DNA of 64,000 bases from JAMZMI01 sp039944535. Its GTDB lineage: Bacteria > Bacteroidota > Bacteroidia > Cytophagales > Cyclobacteriaceae. Location: the NCBI GenBank assembly GCA_039944535.1, contig JBDUYP010000024.1:148942-212941 (forward strand), given 5' to 3'. Below the pieces are notes generated by a model that saw only the letters and a program-made list of their open reading frames with translations, ran no database searches and was not told where the DNA came from. The position numbers and the translations under genes are program-made. This document shows positions 27,501 to 34,943 of this stretch, in pieces (the first letter of the stretch is position 1; the number at the start of each line of letters is the position of its first letter).

Positions 27501-27610
27501 TTCGAATTCTGAGAAACACCTGCTCCAACAAAAAGAACAAGCTTACCAGATTCAGATGCCTGTTTTATAACTTCTATATTCCGAATTAAGGACTCTTCAA
27601 ATTCAATCAT
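24539..27610 (-). CDS. Large SIR2-domain protein, probable anti-phage NADase
   Basis: A 1023-residue protein. The N-terminal SIR2-like domain (about 1-280) has FVGAGVSQNSNIPSWGELI (GAG at 29-31), TTNFDNLLE (Asn111), KVHGD with catalytic-type His150, and FIGYGYGDSNLKQI (193-). The remaining 740 residues are largely helical, with TPR-like stretches (YLKQGYLYYQFKDYRNACIYFHKSS), and show no second enzyme motif. This layout, SIR2 plus a long helical sensor, is that of stand-alone defence proteins such as DSR2, which deplete NAD+ on sensing a phage component. The gene is clearly more A+T-rich than its neighbours and sits between core genes with debris upstream. Defence is inference; the domain is clear. 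Confidence 0.8.
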   Translation of the reverse strand: MIEFEESLIRNIEVIKQASESGKLVLFVGAGVSQNSNIPSWGELIKALKSDLTGIGEKEYSAPIVAQMYFNQFKSKVYLDKVKKALNLKGAKPNPIHDLLLELKPTHILTTNFDNLLETAASQNHYPFSVVTEDSQLPNIEYKSLIVKVHGDFSNGGKNIVLKEDDYFSYDDNYPLIKSFIEYMFASNVILFIGYGYGDSNLKQIISQVGTYLGEGSQTAFLIQAGEPSTAVEIEYFSNKSINIIQFEQAMWSYLETDNNPHKQDLRRVYGNLSSKGLNLFKVLNFVVSFDCEAYRRRKEYVVESALFTLSSLHDQMPFIPPWHLRNMYPFNEGIIQWSYSDNYNYDYDNYSLSTKNKELINLFEAILTDDDGIFKGVSSEYLQTFISRKISEQALVDQIENLITALNKNLIYYFPTRESSQNNKKKLIFKNESKTEVDANSLFSAYKFSDAYSKLIGKSNPSEDNSNGYLKQGYLYYQFKDYRNACIYFHKSSKMAWQEGNYITYAVSCHNIRRLLSYLRFEEAKSKKSTEGQADDLIKRGKSLLEELYSIAGVKSLDEVVHNLNVSSIEKELIRYAIGDDIIVETSNFISKKLFDIGHSNYINGPSNVALHYKLDVFTKFLHENCIVYDHYTNFQNLIRDGFESCILTYCNTRFRDQEYISSFFLKLAIQYIHWDDIRKIFARSGLKMISISPKELEEFSQVLSDLIGSCYEINPFGRVTPKKYFSEKLMFSFGNRLREMIESALTVLLRMDIKEQALLDPILKHLSHLFGAQIDLDHRVTVQFVEHYEPYFDAMELENILIAQFTNKNSSSDLIEAILGILKKKIPDYIIPDEQALKIREIDFMRISNHLPFHLYKVTGSSDRDFLKEGIISRLKGGFTTHWFYPATMLKIIEPIEFFEVYCEHLVRDLNSKLTRDPFFRAWENPDSKNYWHFRLILEKCDHLLTPDILKSLLGSSKLFEWLNDPKGYNYYEFDESWLLYDSSEWFLSRIRGVEPIRIRLRELIESASDQKYARLYSLIY

Positions 27611-27640
27611 ATCAACAATTTAATTCAGTTATTCAAAACA

Positions 27641-27679
27641 AAAAAAAGCCCATTCAACAATCAGTGAATGGGCTTTTTT
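27641..27679. terminator. Bidirectional terminator-like hairpin
   Basis: AAAAAAGCCCATTCA (27642-27656) and TGAATGGGCTTTTTT (27665-27679) form a perfect 15-bp stem with an 8-nt loop and A/T runs on both sides, 30 bp upstream of the SIR2 gene start. In the minus direction it would end a transcript that starts to the right and insulate the SIR2 gene. Confidence 0.8.
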
Positions 27680-27692
27680 ATATCAGCAAATC

Positions 27693-27721
27693 CTACTGAT
27701 ATCTTGACAAGATATCAGTAG
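27693..27721. repeat. 29-bp near-perfect palindrome
   Basis: CTACTGATATCTTG (27693-27706), one central A, then CAAGATATCAGTAG (27708-27721): 14-bp arms with a one-base centre. It is 13 bp from the neighbouring terminator hairpin. The very tight centre suits a protein-binding site or a cruciform better than an RNA hairpin, but on the minus strand it could also be the first stem of a short transcript ended by the neighbouring terminator. Confidence 0.6.
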
Positions 27722-27805
27722 TCGGATTCAGCGTGTCTTCCGTAATTTGATTTTCCATAGTAATGGACTTAACTGAATATCAATTTTGGTTGCACCTTCT
27801 TTATT

Positions 27806-27949
27806 TTATATCACCACTACAGAGCTAGCAGTCCACAACCAGTCCGTCAAATTGTATTTAGTCGAAGTGATATAAACCTCCTCTGCACCCGGCCAATAGA
27901 AGTTCTCGCCATCAAAATTCCTGGGGCTCTTGAGTGCGTTTTCTCTTAA
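27806..27949 (-). pseudogene. C-terminal remnant of an unidentified coding gene
   Basis: About 47 codons are open on the minus strand without a start codon. They read protein-like sequence including RNFDGENFYWPGAEEVYITS and KYNLTDWLWTASSVVVI, then a stop at 27806-27808. An in-frame stop immediately precedes it at 27950-27952. It looks like the tail of a deleted gene next to the SIR2 islet. No family recognised. Confidence 0.35.
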
Positions 27950-28009
27950 TTAATAGTACCTTCAATCATCTAAATTTTAGGCCCCTACGCAATTAGGTAG
28001 ATATAAAAA

Positions 28010-28765
28010 ATGGAGTCAAACCCGAACCTGGCCGTCCTCATAGACGGAGACAATATACCCTCTGCACATGTGAAAGAAATGATGGAGGAAATCGCCAAAT
28101 ATGGCAACCCTACCATCAAAAGGATCTATGGTGACTGGACCAAGCCGCACCTTTCCAAATGGAAAAACCTGCTGCTGGAAAATGCCATCACTCCTATTCA
28201 GCAATATGGCTACACCACCGGGAAAAATGCAACGGATTCAGCCATGATCATAGATGCGATGGATATTCTGTATTCAGAAAAAGTCAATGGCTTTTGTCTG
28301 GTTTCCAGCGACAGTGATTTCACCAGACTGGCGACCCGACTGAGAGAAGCTGGTATGCAGGTCATTGGCATTGGTGAGAAAAAAACGCCTAACCCTTTCA
28401 TTGTGGCTTGCGACAAGTTCATTTATGTGGAAATTCTGAAAAACAAATCCGACGCACCAGATAAGGAGAAAGGAACGGAAAAGGACGGTGTAGATAAGAT
28501 CACCAAAAAGGAAATTCAATTTATTTCCACCACCATATCGGCAGTATCAGATGACGATGGGTGGGCATTTCTGGGTGATGTGGGCAGTTTGCTTCAAAAA
28601 AAGCAACCCAATTTCGATTCAAGAAACTACGGGTTTGATAAACTGACCCCACTGATCAAGTCCATCGACAACTTTGAACTGGAGCAGCGGGAAAATCCTA
28701 AAAGCAAGCACAAATTGATCTATGTGAAGATCAAAGAAAAGTATGCTGGCAAAAATAAGCGTTAG
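28010..28765 (+). CDS. NYN-domain (LabA/DUF88-like) nuclease with C-terminal LOTUS/OST-HTH domain
   Basis: A 251-residue protein. The N-terminal PIN-like NYN domain (about 5-145) starts with the acidic motif LIDGDNIPSAHV and continues with TDSAMIIDAMDIL and the strongly conserved CLVSSDSDFTRLATRLREAG; these Asp residues form a metal-dependent RNase-type site. A charged linker (KSDAPDKEKGTEKDGVDK) leads to a LOTUS/OST-HTH-like winged-helix domain (about 170-248; WAFLGDVGSLLQKKQPNFDS, YGFDKLTPLIKSIDNFELEQ), which binds RNA in other proteins. The RNA target is unknown. Starts directly after the SIR2 islet. Confidence 0.85.
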   Translation: MESNPNLAVLIDGDNIPSAHVKEMMEEIAKYGNPTIKRIYGDWTKPHLSKWKNLLLENAITPIQQYGYTTGKNATDSAMIIDAMDILYSEKVNGFCLVSSDSDFTRLATRLREAGMQVIGIGEKKTPNPFIVACDKFIYVEILKNKSDAPDKEKGTEKDGVDKITKKEIQFISTTISAVSDDDGWAFLGDVGSLLQKKQPNFDSRNYGFDKLTPLIKSIDNFELEQRENPKSKHKLIYVKIKEKYAGKNKR

Positions 28766-28798
28766 ATGAGTACCTCTGATTTTCATTAAATCATTCTT

Positions 28799-29176
28799 AT
28801 GCAATACGAAGTATCGACGGTAGCAGAATATCTTGACGCTCTCGAGGAAGATTGGCGAAAATCAACACTCCTCAAGATTCGGGAGTTTATTAAAAGCACA
28901 GCTCCGGGACTCACCGAAGGCATTCACTACAAAATGCTTTCGTATAGCGATGAAAAAGGAAGTCTGTTTTATCTAAACGCTCAAAAAAACTACGTCAGTC
29001 TTTACATTGGGGATACCAAAAAAATAGACCCAGATGGTGTACTGCTAAAGTCGCTGGATTTGGGAAAAGGCTGCATTCGATTCAAAAAAACAGTTCTCCC
29101 TGAAGACACGAAAATCAAAGATTTCATCAGCACCGCCAAATCCCTTTGGGATCAGGGTGTGGATGTGGGTTGTTAG
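28799..29176 (+). CDS. DUF1801-family protein
   Basis: A 125-residue soluble protein with the DUF1801/YdhG-like pattern: an N-terminal helix (VAEYLDALEEDWRKSTLLKI), EGIHYKMLSYSDEKGSLFYL, a middle strand YVSLYIGDTK, and the C-terminal GKGCIRFKKTVLPEDTKIKDF. Biochemical function of the family is not established. It begins 33 bp after the NYN gene on the same strand, so it may be co-transcribed. Confidence 0.8.
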   Translation: MQYEVSTVAEYLDALEEDWRKSTLLKIREFIKSTAPGLTEGIHYKMLSYSDEKGSLFYLNAQKNYVSLYIGDTKKIDPDGVLLKSLDLGKGCIRFKKTVLPEDTKIKDFISTAKSLWDQGVDVGC

Positions 29177-29195
29177 ATCATCTCTCTTCATTACT

Positions 29196-29236
29196 ACTAA
29201 AATAGTTGTATTACTATAAATATAGTTATATGTTTG
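29196..29236 (+). promoter_or_regulatory. Promoter and operator of the blaI-M56 operon
   Basis: TTG (29206-29208), a 20-bp spacer and TATGTTTG (29229-29236, exact TAnnTTTG) form a textbook Bacteroidota promoter, with initiation expected at or next to the ATG at 29241, i.e. a leaderless or near-leaderless mRNA. Two dyads overlap it: ACTA-AAA-TAGT (29196-29206) and ACTATA-AA-TATAGT (29213-29226). Position and symmetry fit autorepression by the BlaI-type product of the first gene. Confidence 0.7.
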
Positions 29237-29240
29237 AGTC

Positions 29241-29621
29241 ATGAAAGAATTGACCAAGGCAGAAGAGCAAGTGATGAACTATTTGTGGCAGCTTGAAAAA
29301 GCTTACCTCAAGGACATTGTTGCGCAGTTTCCAGAACCAGCACCAGCCTACACCACCATATCTACAGTGGTGAACGTACTGGTTAAAAAAGGCTTTATCG
29401 GTTTTGAAACTCATGGAAAGGCCAAGTTTTACCAACCCATGATTAGTAAAACGAAGTACACCAAACAGGCTTTCAAAGGCATGCTAACTAGCTTTTTCAA
29501 CGACTCACCTCAGCAGTTTGCTTCATTTTTCACTCAGGAAAATGATCTTGACTTAGCAGAGCTCCAGGAGCTCAAGTCCATGATCGAAGATCAGATTTCC
29601 AAACAAAAAGAAGACAAATGA
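29241..29621 (+). CDS. BlaI/MecI/CopY-family transcriptional repressor
   Basis: A 126-residue winged-helix repressor. The N-terminal domain shows LTKAEEQVMNYLWQLEKAYL, VAQFPEPAPAYTTISTVVNVLVKKGFI (recognition helix) and the wing FETHGKAKFYQPMI. The C-terminal dimerisation helices end in LKSMIEDQISKQKEDK. In the known BlaI/BlaR1 system an M56 sensor protease inactivates the repressor on cell-wall stress. That partner is the next gene, overlapping by 4 bp (ATGA). It probably represses its own promoter. Confidence 0.92.
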   Translation: MKELTKAEEQVMNYLWQLEKAYLKDIVAQFPEPAPAYTTISTVVNVLVKKGFIGFETHGKAKFYQPMISKTKYTKQAFKGMLTSFFNDSPQQFASFFTQENDLDLAELQELKSMIEDQISKQKEDK

Positions 29622-30994
29622 TAACGGTATATCTGTTTAAGGTTTTCATTTTTCAAGCGGCTTTTGCTTTGGTTTATTGGCTCTTTCTGCGCCAGCACAC
29701 ATTCTTTCGACTAAACAGGATCTATCTACTGCTGGCCTGCACAGTACCATTTGCATTGCCTATGCTCAATCTGTCTTTTTCGGATCTTCCGGCTGCCGTT
29801 CCTGAAAGCGTTGCAGAGATCTATGTAAGCACGAGCGACACCACACACACCTTTTGGCAAAAAGTCAATGAGGAAACAGCCACCTCAACAGGATCGACAT
29901 CCACCGTTCTCATGGCCGTTTATCTTCTGGGGACAATCATTATGGGTGGCAGATTCGCTTTTAACTTATTCAAAATCAATAAATTAAAATATGACAACAA
30001 AAAAGTAAAAACACATCTTGGCGCCCAGATATTCAGAATATCAGGTGTACAGTCATTCTCATTTTTCGGCAATATTTACATCCCCGAAAGCCTTTGGGGT
30101 ACAGCTAAAGTAGATGAGGTCATGACGCACGAAATCCAGCATGTCCGTATGGGGCACTCCTATGACCGACTGCTGATAGATCTCATCATTGCTCTTCTGT
30201 GGATCAATCCTTTCATATATCTATTCAAGAAGTGGCTGATCGAGGTTCATGAATTTGAGGCGGATGCAGGAGTGCTGGAAGCCAGCGCTGATAAGTTGCA
30301 ATATCAGTTGACCCTTCTACAGTCCATACAATCCCCTCCGCAATCCGAACTGGTTAGTTTCTTCAATTTTTCCATTATTAAAAGAAGAATCAAAATGATG
30401 AATCAAAAACAATCAAGTAAGTGGGCAAAATTTAGAGTATTGACTTTAGTGCCTGCCATACTGCTAATTTCCATACTCATGTCGTACAAGCCTGCCGTCC
30501 AGCAGGAGGACTTCAACATTCGGTCATTCAATGACCTGTACTATTTTCTTGAGCAAGATGGGACTGATAATACTCCTTCCATTTTTCCAGTGAAAATAGA
30601 GGAAGATGTAAAGGTCAGAGTGAGTTCGGAATATGGAATGCGCAAAGACCCATTCGATGGCAATAAAAAGATGCACACAGGAATGGACATTGCGGCTCCA
30701 AAAGGCACGCCAATCATAGCCACTGCCAATGGGGTGATAGAACTGGTGGATAACCAACCCAATGGGTATGGAAAACACGTTGTAATCAAACACAACGAAA
30801 CCACCAGAACCAAATATGCTCAGATGGAGTCTTATGTAGTCAAAGTAGGTGAAACAGTGAGAAAAGGAGAAGTCATAGGCTATGTAGGTAGCTCGGGGCG
30901 CTCTACCAATCCACATTTGCACTATGAAGTGCAAATAGACAACCGAAAAGTGAATCCAACGGATTACATCAGCGACTACAAAGTATCAAAATAG
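29618..30994 (+). CDS. BlaR1-like M56 membrane metalloprotease fused to an M23 (LytM) peptidase domain
   Basis: A 458-residue protein. The N-terminal part has transmembrane helices (VFIFQAAFALVYWLFL, IYLLLACTVPFALPML, VLMAVYLLGTIIM). The M56 site is HEIQH (171-175) with a downstream glutamate in EVHEFEADAGVLE. A further membrane helix (FRVLTLVPAILLISILM) leads to a C-terminal M23 domain with HTGMD (H353, D357) and PHLHYEV (H433, H435), so all zinc ligands are present. Classical BlaR1 carries a penicillin-binding sensor here; this one carries a peptidoglycan hydrolase fold instead, presumably in the periplasm. Stress-sensing role is inference. Confidence 0.9.
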   Translation: MITVYLFKVFIFQAAFALVYWLFLRQHTFFRLNRIYLLLACTVPFALPMLNLSFSDLPAAVPESVAEIYVSTSDTTHTFWQKVNEETATSTGSTSTVLMAVYLLGTIIMGGRFAFNLFKINKLKYDNKKVKTHLGAQIFRISGVQSFSFFGNIYIPESLWGTAKVDEVMTHEIQHVRMGHSYDRLLIDLIIALLWINPFIYLFKKWLIEVHEFEADAGVLEASADKLQYQLTLLQSIQSPPQSELVSFFNFSIIKRRIKMMNQKQSSKWAKFRVLTLVPAILLISILMSYKPAVQQEDFNIRSFNDLYYFLEQDGTDNTPSIFPVKIEEDVKVRVSSEYGMRKDPFDGNKKMHTGMDIAAPKGTPIIATANGVIELVDNQPNGYGKHVVIKHNETTRTKYAQMESYVVKVGETVRKGEVIGYVGSSGRSTNPHLHYEVQIDNRKVNPTDYISDYKVSK

Positions 30995-31006
30995 AAATGC
31001 ACAGTG

Positions 31007-31040
31007 CCGGAGTGCTGCCAGACCAGCATTCCGGTTTTTT
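31007..31040 (+). terminator. Intrinsic terminator of the blaI-M56 operon
   Basis: CCGGAGTGCTG and CAGCATTCCGG pair over 11 positions (one G-U) with a 6-nt loop, followed by TTTTTT. It lies 12 bp after the stop codon. Confidence 0.85.
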
Positions 31041-31243
31041 CAAGCCCACTTTCCAATCCATCAATTCCCTTAAATTTTACAGCTTTTCTTATAAGGGTCT
31101 CACAATGTGCCACTGTTAAAGCTTCGTGTGTATTTACACATTGAAGTTTTAACGAAATAAGTAATTAACTTTTCCCAGGCAACATTTCCCAATAGTTAGT
31201 GATCAAGTAAAAGACAATTGTAAATTTTTAATGAATAACCGGG

Positions 31244-33931
31244 TTGATTCTACTACAAAAACCACAACATTCATTTTTTCTGCTACTCATCTTTTGTCTC
31301 TCGTTACATGAAATCCATGGACAAGGGCGCTATTCCTATGAATTTAACAATGTCCCGTTAGATTCTGCGCTGCGAGTAGTTGAGCAGAAAAATAACATTA
31401 ACATCTACCTCCTACCTGACTGGACGAGGGGTCGTTACATCTCTGGCAAATTCTCAGGTTACTCCATCACCTCCGTTTTGTCTTCCATGCTCAACCCAAA
31501 CGGTTTCAGTGTGGTTAGATTTGACGAGTCGAGCTATGTAATGCTAAAAGAAACCACCGACGGGCAGGTCATTGAGCACTACAACGAAGAAGGTGAGGTA
31601 GTTAAAAAATTTGTGATCGGCGAGTCACAATCCTACTCCGGTAGTGCCACCATATCTGGCCGAATATCTGATACTCAGGACAGCTCAGCTCTGATAGGCG
31701 CCACTGTTCAGGTAAAGAAAATAGGAGCTGGAACCACCACAGACACCAATGGCAGCTTTGAACTCACCCTGCCTGCCGGAGAGCACGAAATAGAAATCAA
31801 AAGTTTAGGGTACCACCCCGATGTTTTCACAGTGATTTTGCAATCGGATGGAAACATAGATCGGACGCTTGTAAGTGCCACCAGTACACTAAACGAAGTA
31901 GTGGTAACAGGGCTCAAAGAAGAAGCCAGCGTAACGCAAGGTCAAATGAGCCGCAACGTACTGGAGATGGAAAGCATAGAATATGTGCCTACCCTGATGG
32001 GTGAAAAAGACGTGATCAAGGTGGTAGAGCTTCTACCGGGTGTGACTTCTACGGGAGAAGGTGCCAACGGCTACTCCGTGCGTGGAGGCAATGCCGGACA
32101 GAACCTCATCCTGGTAGAAAATGCGCCACTATATAACTCTTCGCACCTGTTTGGCCTGTTTTCTATCTTCAACCCTGGTGTGGTGGAAAACAGCGTGATC
32201 TATAAGGGCACCATGCCCATTCAGTATGGGGGCCGTGTGTCATCGGTAATGGATATCAATGTAAAAGATGGCACTGGGGAAAAGCTGGGAGGAGAAGCCG
32301 GAATCGGTTTGATGTCAAGTCGGCTGCACTTTGAAGCTCCCCTTTCTGACAAGCTGAGCGTGGTAGCAGGCGGGCGAGTGAGCTACGTAAACCACTATCT
32401 TTCCAATCTGGAAAACTTTGACGTGAGAGACAGCAGAGCCAGCTTTTACGATACCAATGCCAAAATCACTTATGAACTGTCTGATAAAAATATCTTCAGC
32501 GTAAATGGATTGATAAGTGAGGATGATTTCACACTCCCTACCGGAGATGACATTAATTATGGAAATAAGCTCTTGTCTGCCAATTGGAAGCACACTTTTT
32601 CGGATGAGGTCATTGCCAACTTCAACATTTCCTACAGCGGCTATAATTCGAATATACAGGCAGCAGATTCTCTCACAAGCGAATTGATCAAAAGCAAAAT
32701 ATCAACCATTTCAGCGAAAGGAAACATATCTCTTTTCAACCTGAAAAACCACACCATTACTGCCGGAGTAGAATCCAACTGGCATAAAATCAATCCGGGT
32801 GGTATCACCTCCAGCGACCCAACCGATACCAGCTTCATGCAAATTGAAAAAGAGCGAGCTCTGGAAGCGGCTCTCTTTCTGGGCGATGAGTATCAACTCA
32901 ATGATAAAACGTCAATCGGGTTTGGTTTGCGCTACTCCACTTTTTTCCAGATGGGACCGGGCACAGAATACTCCTATCAGAAAGGCGAAGCAAGACGTTT
33001 TGAAACCCTGACAGATTCTACCAAATATGGTAAAAATGAAATCATAAACGCATTTGGTGGGCTCGAGCCCCGGCTTTTTGTCAACTATGAGCTCAACAAC
33101 AACACATCCATTAAATTCAACGTGGGCCGATCCAGACAGTACCTACACCTGATCTCCAGCAGTGCGTCCGTTTCGCCGCTCAGCATCTGGAAGACGAGCA
33201 ACAGATATCTCAAGCCACAAGTTGCCGATCAGGCTGCACTCGGCATTTTCAAGGAGTACAGGAATAAAGGGCTGGAACTTAGCGCGGAGGTTTTCTACCG
33301 AAAAATCAACAACCTCCCCGACTACAGGAATGGAGCTCAACTGCTGACAAACCCTCATTTGGAACGGGACCTGGTGTCCGGCAAAGGAAAATCATACGGA
33401 CTGGAACTTCAGCTATCCAGAAATTTCGGAAAGCTATCGGGCTGGTTTGCCTACACCTATTCACGATCTCTAAATAAAATGGCCAGCAGCATACCGGAGG
33501 AGCAAATCAATGGTGGTGTAGTCTATCGATCAGACAATGACAGACCTCACTCGTTATCCGTATTTGGCGATTACAAGTGGCGGAGACTGCTTAGTATCTC
33601 ATTCAACTGGATTTATACTTCAGGCAGACCAATCACCTATCCCGAGACGGTGTATTACAATGGCAGTGTGCCGGTCGCTATATTTTCGGATAGAAACGAA
33701 TATCGAATCCCTGACTACCACCGACTTGACCTTTCGCTTAACTGGAAAGGAGCCAGCCTGAAAGTGGATAAGAAATGGGATATAGACTGGGTCTTCTCTA
33801 TGTACAATGTCTATGGGCGTAAAAATGCCTACTCCATATATTTCCAACGTGAGGACAACCAGATAGCCGGAAAAAAACTCTCCATATTGGCAGAACCTAT
33901 TCCTTCAGTCACCGCAATAATTAAGTTTTAA
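31244..33931 (+). CDS. TonB-dependent outer-membrane receptor with STN and carboxypeptidase-like domains
   Basis: An 895-residue receptor. Signal peptide (SFFLLLIFCLSLHEIHGQ), then an STN/secretin-like domain (YEFNNVPLDSALRVVEQKNN, about 30-100), a carboxypeptidase-regulatory-like domain (ISGRISDTQDSSALIGATVQ, about 132-215), a plug (VVELLPGVTSTGEGANGYSV, RGGNAGQNLILVENAPLY) and a 22-strand-type barrel to the C terminus. An STN domain is found in receptors that signal to an anti-sigma factor, but no sigma/anti-sigma gene is nearby. The start appears to be TTG: an in-frame stop lies 12 bp upstream and the nearby ATG at 31231 is in another frame. It heads a four-gene cluster with 1-bp gaps. Confidence 0.93.
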   Translation: MILLQKPQHSFFLLLIFCLSLHEIHGQGRYSYEFNNVPLDSALRVVEQKNNINIYLLPDWTRGRYISGKFSGYSITSVLSSMLNPNGFSVVRFDESSYVMLKETTDGQVIEHYNEEGEVVKKFVIGESQSYSGSATISGRISDTQDSSALIGATVQVKKIGAGTTTDTNGSFELTLPAGEHEIEIKSLGYHPDVFTVILQSDGNIDRTLVSATSTLNEVVVTGLKEEASVTQGQMSRNVLEMESIEYVPTLMGEKDVIKVVELLPGVTSTGEGANGYSVRGGNAGQNLILVENAPLYNSSHLFGLFSIFNPGVVENSVIYKGTMPIQYGGRVSSVMDINVKDGTGEKLGGEAGIGLMSSRLHFEAPLSDKLSVVAGGRVSYVNHYLSNLENFDVRDSRASFYDTNAKITYELSDKNIFSVNGLISEDDFTLPTGDDINYGNKLLSANWKHTFSDEVIANFNISYSGYNSNIQAADSLTSELIKSKISTISAKGNISLFNLKNHTITAGVESNWHKINPGGITSSDPTDTSFMQIEKERALEAALFLGDEYQLNDKTSIGFGLRYSTFFQMGPGTEYSYQKGEARRFETLTDSTKYGKNEIINAFGGLEPRLFVNYELNNNTSIKFNVGRSRQYLHLISSSASVSPLSIWKTSNRYLKPQVADQAALGIFKEYRNKGLELSAEVFYRKINNLPDYRNGAQLLTNPHLERDLVSGKGKSYGLELQLSRNFGKLSGWFAYTYSRSLNKMASSIPEEQINGGVVYRSDNDRPHSLSVFGDYKWRRLLSISFNWIYTSGRPITYPETVYYNGSVPVAIFSDRNEYRIPDYHRLDLSLNWKGASLKVDKKWDIDWVFSMYNVYGRKNAYSIYFQREDNQIAGKKLSILAEPIPSVTAIIKF

Positions 33932-33932
33932 A

Positions 33933-34943
33933 ATGAAGCATAGCAGTCTCATAATACTCATCCTGACCTTGGTCTCTTGTGTAGAGCGATTCGAACCAAA
34001 CACCAATCTGGACACCTCTGGAATCGCTGTGAGTGGCATTATTACTGACGAAACCCCAACAGTGGTAAGAATAGAAAGAACTGTGAAGATTGATGATGAC
34101 AGAAGAAAAGTAATACGAATATCTGGAGCAGAAATCAGACTCTACGAAAACGGCAACCTGGTGGAAACTCTGACAGAAAACCTACAGGTGTTTTATGAAG
34201 GCAGCTACAAAGGGCAACCCGGAAACATCTATCACATTGAGGCAGACATCCCCGATTATGAGTCTGTCATATCTGAGCCTCAGGTCATGAAGCCCAAGTC
34301 CGGTCACGGTCGGCTATTCTTAGAAGAAGCTGTTCAATATGAATTGGATGAAGATGGTCTGGAAGTCCCTATTCTCGGTTTGAATCTGAATGTAAATGTA
34401 AACACCGACACCATTTCCCAATATTATCGCTGGGTTGCCAGTGGCACTTACAAGTTCAACACACCGGACTCTGCAAACCAATTTTGCTATGTAGTTGATA
34501 CGGCAGCCGCTCAATTTGTCCTGGGCACGAGCGTTTCTTCCAGCCGCGACATCATCTCTGAAAATCTGCGATTTCTGGAAAGTAGCGAAAAATTTATTTT
34601 GGGCTACAGCGCCAACGTATCGCAATTTGCCATGAATACCGAGAGCTATGATTACTGGAAAAAAATTGATGATCAAAGAAACAACGTCGGGTCACTTTTT
34701 GACTCCCCGCCAGCACAAATCATAGGAAACGTAAAATTCAAAGATTCTGAGTCATACGCACCTGGCTTTTTCGAGGCTTCTTCCATGCGTATTGAGCGAC
34801 TATTCATTTACCCTTCAGATTTTCAAGAAACCCCAGCTTTCATAGGCGCCAATTGCGGCAGTTCAGTAGCACCTTTATGGTGTTCCAACTGTCTTTTCCT
34901 TTACAACAGTTCTGAGACAAAACCTTCATACTGGCCTGAATGA
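33933..34943 (+). CDS. DUF4249 lipoprotein (first paralogue)
   Basis: A 336-residue lipoprotein: signal MKHSSLIILILTLVSC with lipobox Cys, then VERFEPNTNLDTSGIAVSGI and DDRRKVIRISGAEIRLYENG, the typical DUF4249 opening, a middle domain with NTDTISQYYRWVASGTYKF, and the end KPSYWPE. DUF4249 proteins accompany TonB receptors in Bacteroidota and presumably sit on the outer membrane as ligand-binding or plug-accessory proteins. It begins one base after the receptor gene and overlaps the second paralogue by 4 bp. Confidence 0.85.
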   Translation: MKHSSLIILILTLVSCVERFEPNTNLDTSGIAVSGIITDETPTVVRIERTVKIDDDRRKVIRISGAEIRLYENGNLVETLTENLQVFYEGSYKGQPGNIYHIEADIPDYESVISEPQVMKPKSGHGRLFLEEAVQYELDEDGLEVPILGLNLNVNVNTDTISQYYRWVASGTYKFNTPDSANQFCYVVDTAAAQFVLGTSVSSSRDIISENLRFLESSEKFILGYSANVSQFAMNTESYDYWKKIDDQRNNVGSLFDSPPAQIIGNVKFKDSESYAPGFFEASSMRIERLFIYPSDFQETPAFIGANCGSSVAPLWCSNCLFLYNSSETKPSYWPE

